In this document: piece after piece, positions 6,803-13,083 of the stretch
Layout of the letters: each line of letters begins with the position of its first letter
Position numbering within the stretch: position 1 is the first letter of the stretch
NCBI GenBank assembly: GCA_964371935.1
Contig: CAYJOT010000008.1
Coordinates: forward strand, 1 to 26,006
Source of the DNA: JACQRW01 sp964371935
GTDB lineage: Bacteria; Patescibacteriota; Minisyncoccia; Sungbacterales; HO2-52-23
Reading direction: 5' to 3'
DNA length: 26,006 nt
The notes under the pieces: model-generated
Told to the model about the DNA's origin: nothing
Database searches by the model: none
What the model saw: the letters and a program-made list of their open reading frames with translations, nothing else
Translations under genes and position numbers: made by a program

Positions 6803-8093
6803 CAAGCCCACCCCCCAAAATCACATTCGCATCGGCCCGGACTTGATCTGGGCTTATTTTTTTGCCACAAAAATATGCGGCGAGCGCGATCATGAGCGCG
6901 TTATCTCCGGTCATGGAAGGGTCCGGAGTAACCCATACAACTTTTGGCAGTTGTCTGGCAAGCTCGGTAGCCAGCCGTTCGCGCAACGCCGTATTGGCCG
7001 CCACTCCCCCGCCAAGCGTTACAGTTTTGACCTTAAATTCTTTTGCGGCGCGGATTGTCTTGGCGACCAGTACGTCAATGACCGCATTCTGAAATTCCCA
7101 CGCAATGGCTGGTCGTAATTTTTTGTCTGAACGAGTTTTCTCAATATCGCGCATGAAATACAGCACGGCGGTCTTGAGTCCGGAAAAAGATAAATCATAG
7201 TTCTTTGAGTTGATCATCGGACGCGGGAATTTGATTTGAAATTTATCATTTGAAATTTGGAATTTCGTTTCTGCGGCAGCAGAAATGGCAGGTCCGCCCG
7301 GGTAGCCGAACCCAAGCATGCGGCCAACCTTATCAAACGCCTCGCCTGCGGCATCATCGCGCGTTGAGCCAATGATCTTAAAATTGCCATGCTTTTTCAC
7401 GAGCACGAGTTCGGTGTGTGCGCCGCTTACAAGCAACGCCAGTGCCGGGAAAGATATTTTTTTGTATGTGGCTTTTGTGGCTCGTGATCTTTTGTTCATT
7501 TCAATGAGCGCCGAATAAAAATGCCCGGCCATGTGGTTTACGGGAATAAGTGGCATATCCCAGAGACAACTCAACGCCTTGGCAAAATTAACTCCCACCC
7601 AGAGCGCCGGGACAAGACCCGGGCCGTAGGTGACCGCGACCGCATCAATGTCCGGCTTCGCAAGCTTGAGCAGTTTTTTCTCAAAGTTTTCCCACAACTT
7701 CGGTTCACGTTCAAGAATAGAATGTAACTTTTTCTTTGTCTCTTCTGTCATTCCCAACTTGCTTGCCCGCCGTAGCTTGAGCGAAGGAGGGATTGGGGAT
7801 CCAGTATTCATATCCGTTGATTCTGGATTCCCACCTTCGCGGGAATGACGAGAGTCTGCCAATGCCTGCAATAAAATCGGCACCAGATTCTTCTCGTGCT
7901 CTCGCCGTGCCAAATTTGGCACCACGCCCCCGAATTTGGTGTGCAGTTTAACCTGCGAGGAGACGATGTGGGAGAGTACGCGAAATTGCGGATCGCGTTT
8001 TGATCCGCTCGCCCCGCCATTTGCGGCCGGGGCTACCTCCAGAATTGCCACCGCGGTCTCATCGCAGCTTGTCTCAATCGCAAGGATTTTCAT
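6768..8093 (-). CDS. tsaD: tRNA N6-threonylcarbamoyladenosine transferase TsaD, with repeat-derived insertions
   Basis: TsaD moves the threonylcarbamoyl group onto A37 of ANN-decoding tRNAs, working with TsaB/TsaE. The 441-aa protein starts MKILAIETSCDETA and has VVPNLARREHEKN, the metal-binding HMAGH, the nucleotide loop VSGAHTELVL, and GGGVAAN and TGDNALMIALAA near the end. The family is usually about 340 aa. The extra length comes from a loop of about 70 residues before PDIDAVAVTYGPGL that contains a palindromic element (7747-7849), and from a heptamer array near residue 280 (KFQISNDKFQIKF). Both are in frame and outside the core motifs, so the gene is probably functional. The tail after DANVILGGG runs past the usual end and overlaps the orphan gene on the plus strand. 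ATG at 8093 fits the family; an upstream TTG at 8114 would add seven residues. Confidence 0.95.
   Translation of the reverse strand: MKILAIETSCDETAVAILEVAPAANGGASGSKRDPQFRVLSHIVSSQVKLHTKFGGVVPNLARREHEKNLVPILLQALADSRHSREGGNPESTDMNTGSPIPPSLKLRRASKLGMTEETKKKLHSILEREPKLWENFEKKLLKLAKPDIDAVAVTYGPGLVPALWVGVNFAKALSCLWDMPLIPVNHMAGHFYSALIEMNKRSRATKATYKKISFPALALLVSGAHTELVLVKKHGNFKIIGSTRDDAAGEAFDKVGRMLGFGYPGGPAISAAAETKFQISNDKFQIKFPRPMINSKNYDLSFSGLKTAVLYFMRDIEKTRSDKKLRPAIAWEFQNAVIDVLVAKTIRAAKEFKVKTVTLGGGVAANTALRERLATELARQLPKVVWVTPDPSMTGDNALMIALAAYFCGKKISPDQVRADANVILGGGLVSASISRDPTD
7228..7265 (-). repeat. Intragenic heptamer array in tsaD
   Basis: On the coding strand the units run AAATTCC, AAATTTC, AAATGAT, AAATTTC, AAATCAA with a 7-base period. 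They encode KFQISNDKFQIKF in frame, downstream of the GYPGGPAIS segment. Confidence 0.8.
7747..7849. repeat. 103-bp MITE-like palindromic element inside tsaD
   Basis: The ends are a perfect 9-bp inverted repeat, GTCATTCCC (7747-7755) and GGGAATGAC (7841-7849). The right half is a compact core ATTCCC-N8-GGGAAT (7827-7846). The left half is a longer form, ATTCCCAA...TTGGGGATCCAG, with a nested GC-rich stem. It is translated in frame as HSREGGNPE...SLKLRRASKLGM in TsaD. The core matches the dRS3-type consensus known from Neisseria and similar repeats in many bacteria; a related core sits at 12453-12472. Confidence 0.8.
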
Positions 8094-8148
8094 AGTTGCT
8101 TCATGGTACGGCAACCCCCAGATTTTTGCAAAAAGTCCACGTTGTCAT

Positions 8149-8186
8149 ATCAACACTTCGTGACCGACCGGACATAAAGTGTTGAT
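8149..8186. repeat. 10-bp inverted repeat in the folA/tsaD gap
   Basis: ATCAACACTT (8149-8158) and AAGTGTTGAT (8177-8186) are perfectly complementary around an 18-base loop, just after the folA stop. No T-run follows on the minus strand, so it is not a textbook terminator. It may be a 3' stability hairpin or a protein site near the tsaD promoter. Confidence 0.55.
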
Positions 8187-8192
8187 TTAAAA

Positions 8193-8687
8193 TTATGGTA
8201 TCTCTATGCGCTCAAAAGTTATAAATGTGTAAGAATATTTGTTTTTCTCATCCTGCTCATGTTGCTCGCAGCTTGTGTCACGCCACTCGTTTTGATCCCA
8301 CGCCGGGAAATAAACATCACCTGTGACTTCGGCATCAATCATGGTCAGATACATTCTTTGCGCGAGCGGAAGGAATTGTTTAAAAATATTTGCGCCGCCG
8401 ATCACCATGACCTCGTCATATCCTTTTGCCGCGGTCAACGCCTCCTTAACCGAATGGACGATCACGCATCCATCGGCCACGAACGCGGGATCGCGCGTCA
8501 TCACGATATTGATCCGATCCGGCAGCGCCTTGCCGATGGACGCGAATGTGGTACTGCCCATAATGATTGGCTTTCCCGTCGTCAGCTTCTTAAAATGCCA
8601 CAAATCCGCAGGCAAATACCACGGAAGCGCATCCTTCTTTCCGATAACCCGATTTTTGTCCATGGCGGCGATGAGGGAGATGATCAT
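8193..8687 (-). CDS. folA: Dihydrofolate reductase
   Basis: This 164-aa protein reduces dihydrofolate to tetrahydrofolate with NADPH, recycling the product of ThyA. It has MIISLIAAMDKNRVIG, LPWYLPADLWHF (the Asp after LPA is the catalytic acid), IIMGSTTFASIG, VMVIGGANIFKQFLP and a C-terminal YTFITFERIE strand. The MGRxT segment that binds the NADPH 2'-phosphate in E. coli reads MGSTT (Arg44 equivalent replaced by Ser); the later TRDP may supply an Arg instead. The ATG lies 4 bases after the thyA stop, so it is translated as the last gene of tmk-thyA-folA. An upstream in-frame extension overlaps thyA and is rejected because MIISLIAA is the normal N-terminus. Confidence 0.96.
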   Translation of the reverse strand: MIISLIAAMDKNRVIGKKDALPWYLPADLWHFKKLTTGKPIIMGSTTFASIGKALPDRINIVMTRDPAFVADGCVIVHSVKEALTAAKGYDEVMVIGGANIFKQFLPLAQRMYLTMIDAEVTGDVYFPAWDQNEWRDTSCEQHEQDEKNKYSYTFITFERIEIP

Positions 8688-8691
8688 ATCT

Positions 8692-9513
8692 CTATACCGC
8701 CATGGGTGCCTTAATGGTTGGATGTGACTGGTAGTTAATGAGTTTGATATCATCCATACTGAATTTCTCAATATCTTTTACCTCCGGATTGAGCCAGAGT
8801 TTGGGAAGCGGATATGGTTCGCGGGCAAGTTGTTCGCGGACCTGGTCGAAATGATTTTGATAGATGTGGGTATCGCCGAGTACGTGGACAAACTCACCTG
8901 CTTGCAATCCGGTTACTTGTGCGATCATATGGAGGAGCAATGAGTATGACGCGATATTAAATGGTACACCAAGAAACATATCGCAGGAGCGCTGGTACAT
9001 GGAAAGCGACAGTTTTTCGTTGGCGACGAAGAGTTGGAAAAACATATGGCACGGCGGGAGCGCCATATGGTCAAGTTCTCCCGGGTTCCATGCGGATACG
9101 ATAATGCGGCGGTCGTTTGGGTCCTTGCCGATGCACTCTATGGCTTTTTTTAATTGGTCTACCGTCTTGCCGTCCGGCGCCTGCCATGATCTCCACTGAA
9201 CTCCGTACACGCGGCCAAGATCGCCCTCAAATCTTGCTTTGGGTTTCCAATAACCTGCTTCGGCGTTCGCATCCCAGATGTGACAGCCAAGCTTTTGCAA
9301 ATCTTTTACGTCGGACGAGCCGCTGATGAACCATAACAACTCCGCCTTGACGGCGTTGAATGCGAGTTTTTTGGTTGTCATCGCGGGAAAGCCGTCGGCC
9401 ATGTCAAAGCGCATGGTCTGGCCAAACACCGCGCGCGTACCCACGCCGGTGCGATCCGGCCGATCCGTGCCGTTCTCAAACGTATGGCGGAGCAAATCAA
9501 GATATTGCTTCAT
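8692..9513 (-). CDS. thyA: Thymidylate synthase (ThyA type)
   Basis: This 273-aa enzyme converts dUMP to dTMP using methylene-tetrahydrofolate. The sequence shows DRTGVGT near the start, the catalytic-cysteine segment LPPCHMFFQLFV, QRSCDMFLGVPFNIASYSLL and the dUMP-contact HVLGDTHIYQNH. Length and motifs match ordinary bacterial ThyA (264 aa in E. coli). The start codon overlaps the tmk stop as ATGA, which implies translational coupling. Having tmk, thyA and folA together means dTMP production, folate recycling and phosphorylation to dTDP are made as a unit. The source of dUMP is not shown here. Confidence 0.97.
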   Translation of the reverse strand: MKQYLDLLRHTFENGTDRPDRTGVGTRAVFGQTMRFDMADGFPAMTTKKLAFNAVKAELLWFISGSSDVKDLQKLGCHIWDANAEAGYWKPKARFEGDLGRVYGVQWRSWQAPDGKTVDQLKKAIECIGKDPNDRRIIVSAWNPGELDHMALPPCHMFFQLFVANEKLSLSMYQRSCDMFLGVPFNIASYSLLLHMIAQVTGLQAGEFVHVLGDTHIYQNHFDQVREQLAREPYPLPKLWLNPEVKDIEKFSMDDIKLINYQSHPTIKAPMAV

Positions 9514-10157
9514 GATTTTTTGCCGACGAGCGTTTGTACTCGTTTCCAAATAATGTCTCTGATTGTCTCGATTGATGGCGCGGCATCGATCACCAGCCAC
9601 TTTTTTGGTTGGGCGCCTGCCTGCTGCAAGAATCCTTCGCGGACTTTTTTGTGAAATGCGAGTTGTTCTTCTTCAAATCTGGTTTTTTCTCCTTTGATGC
9701 GGACAATGGCTTTGACAGGATCCATGTCGAGCAAAATGTAGAGATCTGGTTCAATGCCTTGGCGTGTGAGCGCATCAATGTGCTGCATGTCTTTGAGGTG
9801 ATGTTCGGCAAGCCCGCGGCCGTATCCCTGATAGGCAAACGTGGAGGGCGAGAAACGGTCGCAGACAATATCTGATCCCTTTTTCAGGTGCGGTTTGATA
9901 AAAAGCGAGATGTGCTGTGCGCGGTCCGCTTCAAAAAGCAGAAATTCGGCCATGGGATCAAGCGGCTCGTCATCTCGGTCAAGCAGAATGGAGCGGATCT
10001 GAAAACCTTTGAGCGTGGCGCCTGGCTCGTCGGTGTACACCACCATTCTGCGGCTGCGCTTGAGCTGTTCATACAGAAGCCGCGTTTGTGTAGTCTTGCC
10101 AGCTCCTTCCCCTCCTTCAAATACGATAAAAATCGGTTTTTGTTTAACCCATGCCAT
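9510..10157 (-). CDS. tmk: Thymidylate (dTMP) kinase
   Basis: This 215-aa P-loop kinase phosphorylates dTMP to dTDP. The sequence has Walker A FEGGEGAGKTT (about residues 13-23), DEPGAT (family DEPGGT), the DR(Y/F)-type motif CDRFSPSTFAYQGYGRG and a LID region with KTRFEEE. The length is standard. Its TGA overlaps the ATG of thyA, so it is the first gene of the operon. The 56-bp gap to the divergent P-loop kinase gene must hold both promoters; no strong Shine-Dalgarno is visible before ATG 10157. MAWVKQKP is the natural start because the P-loop strand follows at once. Confidence 0.95.
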   Translation of the reverse strand: MAWVKQKPIFIVFEGGEGAGKTTQTRLLYEQLKRSRRMVVYTDEPGATLKGFQIRSILLDRDDEPLDPMAEFLLFEADRAQHISLFIKPHLKKGSDIVCDRFSPSTFAYQGYGRGLAEHHLKDMQHIDALTRQGIEPDLYILLDMDPVKAIVRIKGEKTRFEEEQLAFHKKVREGFLQQAGAQPKKWLVIDAAPSIETIRDIIWKRVQTLVGKKS

Positions 10158-10213
10158 AGTAACTTTTTGCGTTCCCGCATTATTTTTGTTACGCTTATCA
10201 TAGATAATTATTC

Positions 10214-10777
10214 ATGCAAAAGCAATTGAATGTCATTGCGGTAGTGGGGCTTGCCGGATCGGGCAAGACAGAGGCGACTACTCGGTTCATTGAGCGCGGG
10301 TTCTTTCGTGTCGGTTTCAACGATGTGGTGTACGAAGAAGTAGCCCATCTGGGACTTGAACGGACTGAACAGAATGAACGTATGGTGCGGGAGAATCTTC
10401 GTAAAGAATACGGCATGGGGGTCATGGCTGTCCGCTCGCTGCTCAAGGTGGAGCAGGCGCTTGCCGAAGGAAAAAATGTTGTGGCAGAGAGCTTATACAG
10501 TTGGGCGGAGTACAAAATTATGAAAGAGAAATTTGGCGGTGCCTTTCGGGTGCTTGCGATTTATGCGCCTTCACAGATTCGTTATGAACGTCTTGGCAGG
10601 CGTCTGATACGACCACTCACGCCGGAAGCTGCACGTTCACGGGATTACGCCGAGATTGAGGGTACGGACAAAGCCGGTCCCATCACGATAGCGGATTGGA
10701 CTATCTCAAATCTGGGATCGTGCGAGGAATTTTTAAAAAACGTTGACGCGCTGATCGATGAGATTTTGAAAGATTAG
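10214..10777 (+). CDS. P-loop kinase-like NTPase (dephospho-CoA kinase/UPF0200-like)
   Basis: This 187-aa protein has Walker A VVGLAGSGKTE (residues 10-20), an early GFFRVGFNDVVYEE segment where substrate-binding Asp residues lie in nucleoside or CoA kinases, a conserved-looking RxxLRKEYGMGVMA helix, and RYERLGRR as a LID-like region. The pattern resembles the archaeal UPF0200/dephospho-CoA-kinase-related ATPases and differs from canonical CoaE. The true substrate (nucleotide, dephospho-CoA or other) is uncertain. It is on the plus strand, divergent from tmk and convergent with rplK, 11 bp between the stops. No Shine-Dalgarno precedes the ATG, which follows the AT-rich TAGATAATTATTC closely; a leaderless or very short leader mRNA is possible. 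Confidence 0.75.
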   Translation: MQKQLNVIAVVGLAGSGKTEATTRFIERGFFRVGFNDVVYEEVAHLGLERTEQNERMVRENLRKEYGMGVMAVRSLLKVEQALAEGKNVVAESLYSWAEYKIMKEKFGGAFRVLAIYAPSQIRYERLGRRLIRPLTPEAARSRDYAEIEGTDKAGPITIADWTISNLGSCEEFLKNVDALIDEILKD

Positions 10778-10788
10778 TCGCGTCTCTC

Positions 10789-11214
10789 TTATTTCTTCAC
10801 GTCAATCCCCATAGACCGCGCCGTACCGCGTATGATCTGTTCGGCGACATCCACAGTGTTGGCGTTGAGGTCTTCCATCTTGCGCTCGGCGATCTTGCGG
10901 ATGTCTTCGGAACTGACCGTGCCCACTTTCTTTTTGTTTGGCACGCCTGATCCTTTTTCAATGCCGGCTGCTTTGCGGAGCATGTCGGATGCGGGCGGGG
11001 TTTTAAGTTTGAATTCAAAGCTGCGGTCCTCGTAGATCGTAATAAATACTGGCACGATCTCGCCGGCCATGGAGCCGGTTGCCTCGTTATACCGCTTTAC
11101 AAAGTCGCCGATATTGATGCCGTGCGGCCCAAGCGCGGTGCCGACCGGAGGCGCTGCGGTTGCTTTGCCTGCCGGAAGCTGAATGGTAAGAGTGGTTTTG
11201 ATCGGTTTGGACAT
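10789..11214 (-). CDS. rplK: 50S ribosomal protein L11
   Basis: This 141-aa protein shows the L11 signatures PAGKATAAPPVGTALGPHG in the N-terminal domain, KTPPASDMLRKAAG in the middle, and the C-terminal rRNA-binding half ending RGTARSMGIDV. L11 binds the GTPase-associated centre of 23S rRNA. The length is normal. It is the last gene of the secE-nusG-rplK transcript; the usual next gene, rplA, is not there, and an unrelated plus-strand gene follows. The bases upstream of its ATG (CCAAAAACTACT) contain no Shine-Dalgarno and are themselves the arm of an inserted inverted repeat. Confidence 0.97.
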   Translation of the reverse strand: MSKPIKTTLTIQLPAGKATAAPPVGTALGPHGINIGDFVKRYNEATGSMAGEIVPVFITIYEDRSFEFKLKTPPASDMLRKAAGIEKGSGVPNKKKVGTVSSEDIRKIAERKMEDLNANTVDVAEQIIRGTARSMGIDVKK

Positions 11215-11248
11215 AGTAGTTTTTGGTTATTAGTTTCTAGTCTTAGTT
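11215..11248. repeat. Left arm of the IVS-like element
   Basis: On the plus strand it reads AGTAGTTTTTGGTTATTAGT and continues in rough 7-base units (TTATTAG, TTTCTAG). It pairs with 11648-11681 and ends one base from the rplK start codon. It also contains the stop codon of the four-helix-bundle gene. Confidence 0.75.
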
Positions 11249-11622
11249 GATTTGTTCTTGGTTCCGTTTAATTCGAGAAACTTTTGATATGCATAGAGAC
11301 CTTTAAGCACTATGGTGTATTTCTCAATAAGGGGATCAATGATAGTTTGAGAACCAAATTCTTTGCGAACGGATTTGATAAGGTTTCGTTTTGTCTCTTC
11401 TGCTTCCCCTTTGGCAATATCGAGAAAGCGAATCTTCTCTTTTGTCGTAGTTTTGTGGTATGACTCAGCAATATTATTTCCTACCGATGCCGATGAGCGG
11501 CGCAACTGGTCGACGCTTCGAAAAAATTCATCGCGGGGAAACTGCTTCGTGAGCCGATGGACTTCTACCTCCAAATCTTCCGCCAGCCTGTATACCCAAA
11601 GATTTTCAAGCCCAGTTGCCAC
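11230..11622 (-). CDS. Four helix bundle protein, 23S rRNA intervening-sequence (S23) family
   Basis: This 130-aa helical protein has the family pattern: LWVYRLAEDLEVEVHRLTKQFP in helix 1, DQLRRSSASVGNNIAES in helix 2 (the R-R-S-x-S-V-x-x-N-I-A-E motif), KIRFLDIAKGEAEETKRN in helix 3, and a last helix KYTIVLKGLYAYQKFL. Members are encoded in intervening sequences within 23S rRNA genes and as stand-alone genes in many genomes; diversity-generating-retroelement Avd proteins share the fold. A biochemical role is not settled; a basic pentamer that binds nucleic acid is the usual idea. It starts with GTG at 11622. The reading frame ends inside one inverted arm. It sits between nusG and rplK, genes normally adjacent. 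Confidence 0.9.
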   Translation of the reverse strand: MATGLENLWVYRLAEDLEVEVHRLTKQFPRDEFFRSVDQLRRSSASVGNNIAESYHKTTTKEKIRFLDIAKGEAEETKRNLIKSVRKEFGSQTIIDPLIEKYTIVLKGLYAYQKFLELNGTKNKSTKTRN

Positions 11623-11647
11623 GTGATTTTTTAACCTGAGACTGAAA

Positions 11648-11681
11648 AACTAAAACCAAGGACTAAGAACTAAAAACCACT
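11648..11681. repeat. Right arm of the IVS-like element
   Basis: On the minus strand it reads AGTGGTTTTTAGTTCTTAGT then TCCTTGG and TTTTAG units, a degenerate heptamer series. Its first base is the last base of the nusG stop codon. It is complementary to 11215-11248. Confidence 0.75.
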
Positions 11682-12226
11682 CAAAGCTTTTTAATCTGTA
11701 ATGAATCAAGCTCGATGGGCGTGTCGCGGCCGAATACGTTGACAAGCACCTTGAGCTTACCGCGCTCGTGGTCAACCTCCGATATCTTACCGTCGAAATC
11801 TTTGAACGGCCCGTCCGCGATCTTAACCGGATCGCCGACCGCGACATCGATCTTGAACTTGGGTTCGTCCTGCCCCATGCGCTTGAGTAGTTCCTCCATC
11901 TCCTCGTCGGAAAGCGGAGTCGGCGTGGTGCCGGCCCCAACAAATCCGGTTACGCGCGGAGTGTTGCGTACCACGTACCACGAATCGTCGGTCACGATCA
12001 TCTCCACGAGCACGTAGCCCGGGTAGATCTTTTCCTCCACGGTGCGGCGCTTGCCGTTTTTGATCTTGATCTTTTTCTCGATTGGCACCACCACGTTGAA
12101 AATCTTGTCCTCCATGCCCATGGATTCAATGCGCTGGCGCAGGTTGCGGCTCACCGTATCTTCGTATCCCGAATAGGTATGGATCGCGTACCAGTTTTTA
12201 CCGAATTCCGATGTCTGTTTGGACAT
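11681..12226 (-). CDS. nusG: Transcription termination/antitermination protein NusG
   Basis: This 181-aa protein has the NGN domain (WYAIHTYSGYEDTVSRNL, then KIYPGYVLVEM and VRNTPRVTGFVG) and a C-terminal KOW domain (VGDPVKIADGPFKDFDG, then VFGRDTPIELD). NusG binds RNA polymerase and links it to Rho or to the S10 subunit of the ribosome. The length matches E. coli (181 aa). The ATG is 11 bp after the secE stop. The bases before it are AT-rich, without a Shine-Dalgarno. Its stop codon is shared with the inverted-repeat arm of the inserted element. Confidence 0.98.
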   Translation of the reverse strand: MSKQTSEFGKNWYAIHTYSGYEDTVSRNLRQRIESMGMEDKIFNVVVPIEKKIKIKNGKRRTVEEKIYPGYVLVEMIVTDDSWYVVRNTPRVTGFVGAGTTPTPLSDEEMEELLKRMGQDEPKFKIDVAVGDPVKIADGPFKDFDGKISEVDHERGKLKVLVNVFGRDTPIELDSLQIKKL

Positions 12227-12237
12227 GATAAAATGGA

Positions 12238-12429
12238 TTACAAAACAAATGTTTTCAAAATAAATTGTAGCGCATAGTCAACGCCGCCGAGAAACAGCGC
12301 CAAAATCCCGCTCATCACAATAACGGTCAGCGTGTGCCTGATGGTCTCCTCCCGCGTAGGCCACACCACCTTCTTCAGCTCCGTGCGCGACCCCTTGATA
12401 AATTTGACGATTCGGTTAAAAAAGTTCAT
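12238..12429 (-). CDS. secE: Protein translocase subunit SecE
   Basis: This 63-aa protein has the short single-membrane-helix form of SecE. It has an amphipathic cytoplasmic helix with the hallmark ELKKVVWPTREET, then a membrane segment TVIVMSGILALFLGGVDYALQFIL. SecE clamps SecY in the inner membrane. It is the first gene of secE-nusG-rplK, about 100 bp downstream of a strong promoter. An AGGA lies about 15 bases before the ATG, too far to be a strong ribosome site. Confidence 0.96.
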   Translation of the reverse strand: MNFFNRIVKFIKGSRTELKKVVWPTREETIRHTLTVIVMSGILALFLGGVDYALQFILKTFVL

Positions 12430-12452
12430 ATTTTGTTGTATTTTCCTATGTC

Positions 12453-12472
12453 ATTCCCGCATAAGCGGGAAT
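12453..12472. repeat. dRS3-like palindrome in the secE leader
   Basis: ATTCCC-GCATAAGC-GGGAAT is an 8-bp-arm hairpin conforming to ATTCCC-N8-GGGAAT. With its flanks (GTC before, CCAG after) it matches the right half of the element in tsaD. It lies in the transcribed leader between the secE promoter and start codon. Confidence 0.8.
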
Positions 12473-12510
12473 CCAGTATCTATACCCTATCCCTTTTTGA
12501 GTTTTATTAA

Positions 12511-12527
12511 AAGCCCCCGCGGGGCTT
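12511..12527 (-). promoter_or_regulatory. GC-rich 5'-end hairpin of the secE operon leader
   Basis: AAGCCCC-GCG-GGGGCTT is a 7-bp stem that begins about six bases after the predicted transcription start and is followed by TTAATAAAA. It could act as a weak attenuator or as a 5' stabilising hairpin. Confidence 0.45.
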
Positions 12528-12539
12528 CATATAATGAAG

Positions 12540-12568
12540 AGTATAGAAATAAAAAATGCAGTTGTCAA
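12540..12568 (-). promoter_or_regulatory. secE: Sigma-70-type promoter of secE-nusG-rplK
   Basis: On the minus strand TTGACA (12568-12563), a 17-bp spacer and TATACT (12545-12540) form the best promoter in the window. Transcription should start near 12533, about 105 bases before the secE ATG. Confidence 0.8.
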
Positions 12569-12569
12569 C

Positions 12570-12600
12570 TTGACTTTTATTTATCTTTATGCTTTTCTAT
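12570..12600 (+). promoter_or_regulatory. Possible divergent promoter for the Trp-rich orphan
   Basis: TTGACT (12570-12575) lies back to back with the secE -35 box. At 17-19 bp spacing TTTTCT or TTCTAT could serve as -10. The ATG is at 12637. The two -35 boxes are one base apart, so the two genes may compete for polymerase. Confidence 0.4.
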
Positions 12601-12636
12601 AGGGAGTTATTTGTATCTGAAAATGAGGGATGAACC

Positions 12637-13083
12637 ATGAGTGATAACACCTCGAACCAACAATTAGTAAAATGGATTATTGATGGATGGGGTATGCAGG
12701 GGGTTGTAGAGAAGGTCGCCCATGACCACCCTGTTATATGGCCGCTGGATATAAAGAAAAAAGCAGTCCGCGATGGTGCAAATTGGGAAGTTATCTTTGC
12801 TCACCTTGAAGCAGATTGGAGGGGTATGTGCCTGATCGGTAAGTGTAAGGATTTGTTTGAGGCATACCATCTGTTTCTTATGAGTTGGGGCAAACTAAGA
12901 CGAGAATGGTGGAGCATTAAACCAGATTGGCAAGAACTTATCAACAACCATGGCTGGTATACGCCACATCAAAACCATGCAGTTGCTCATGCGTTAGAAA
13001 TCTCTTCTAACAGAATCTTCGATGTCTATCAACATCAAGCTGGTCAAACGGTAGATACGGCGGTTCGGTATCTTTCTTCATGA
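12637..13083 (+). CDS. Hypothetical protein, 148 aa, tryptophan- and histidine-rich
   Basis: I recognise no family. About ten Trp residues in 148 (for example WIIDGW, EWWS, PDWQ, GWYT) and a His cluster HQNHAVAH near residue 115 stand out. Secondary structure looks mainly helical and there is no signal peptide or membrane helix. GAGGGATGAACC precedes the ATG, a usable ribosome site unlike most minus-strand genes here. It is divergent from secE, shares its promoter region, and is convergent with the HicBA remnants, with a hairpin just after its stop. Its AT-rich composition differs from its neighbours, suggesting acquisition. The tail YQHQAGQTVDTAVRYL could be a helical interaction surface, but that is speculation. 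Confidence 0.7.
   Translation: MSDNTSNQQLVKWIIDGWGMQGVVEKVAHDHPVIWPLDIKKKAVRDGANWEVIFAHLEADWRGMCLIGKCKDLFEAYHLFLMSWGKLRREWWSIKPDWQELINNHGWYTPHQNHAVAHALEISSNRIFDVYQHQAGQTVDTAVRYLSS

Larger units (their letters stand above)
11215..11681 (-). mobile_element. IVS-like element: four-helix-bundle gene bracketed by inverted arms
   Basis: A 467-bp unit fills the whole space between nusG and rplK. Its outer ends are 34-bp imperfect inverted arms, 26 of 34 identical and about 30 of 34 pairable in RNA when G-U pairs are allowed. The left arm abuts the rplK ATG, and the right arm begins at the last base of the nusG stop. The cargo is a gene of the family found in intervening sequences of 23S rRNA. Mobility is inferred from this architecture; no transposase or target duplication is seen. 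Confidence 0.6.
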
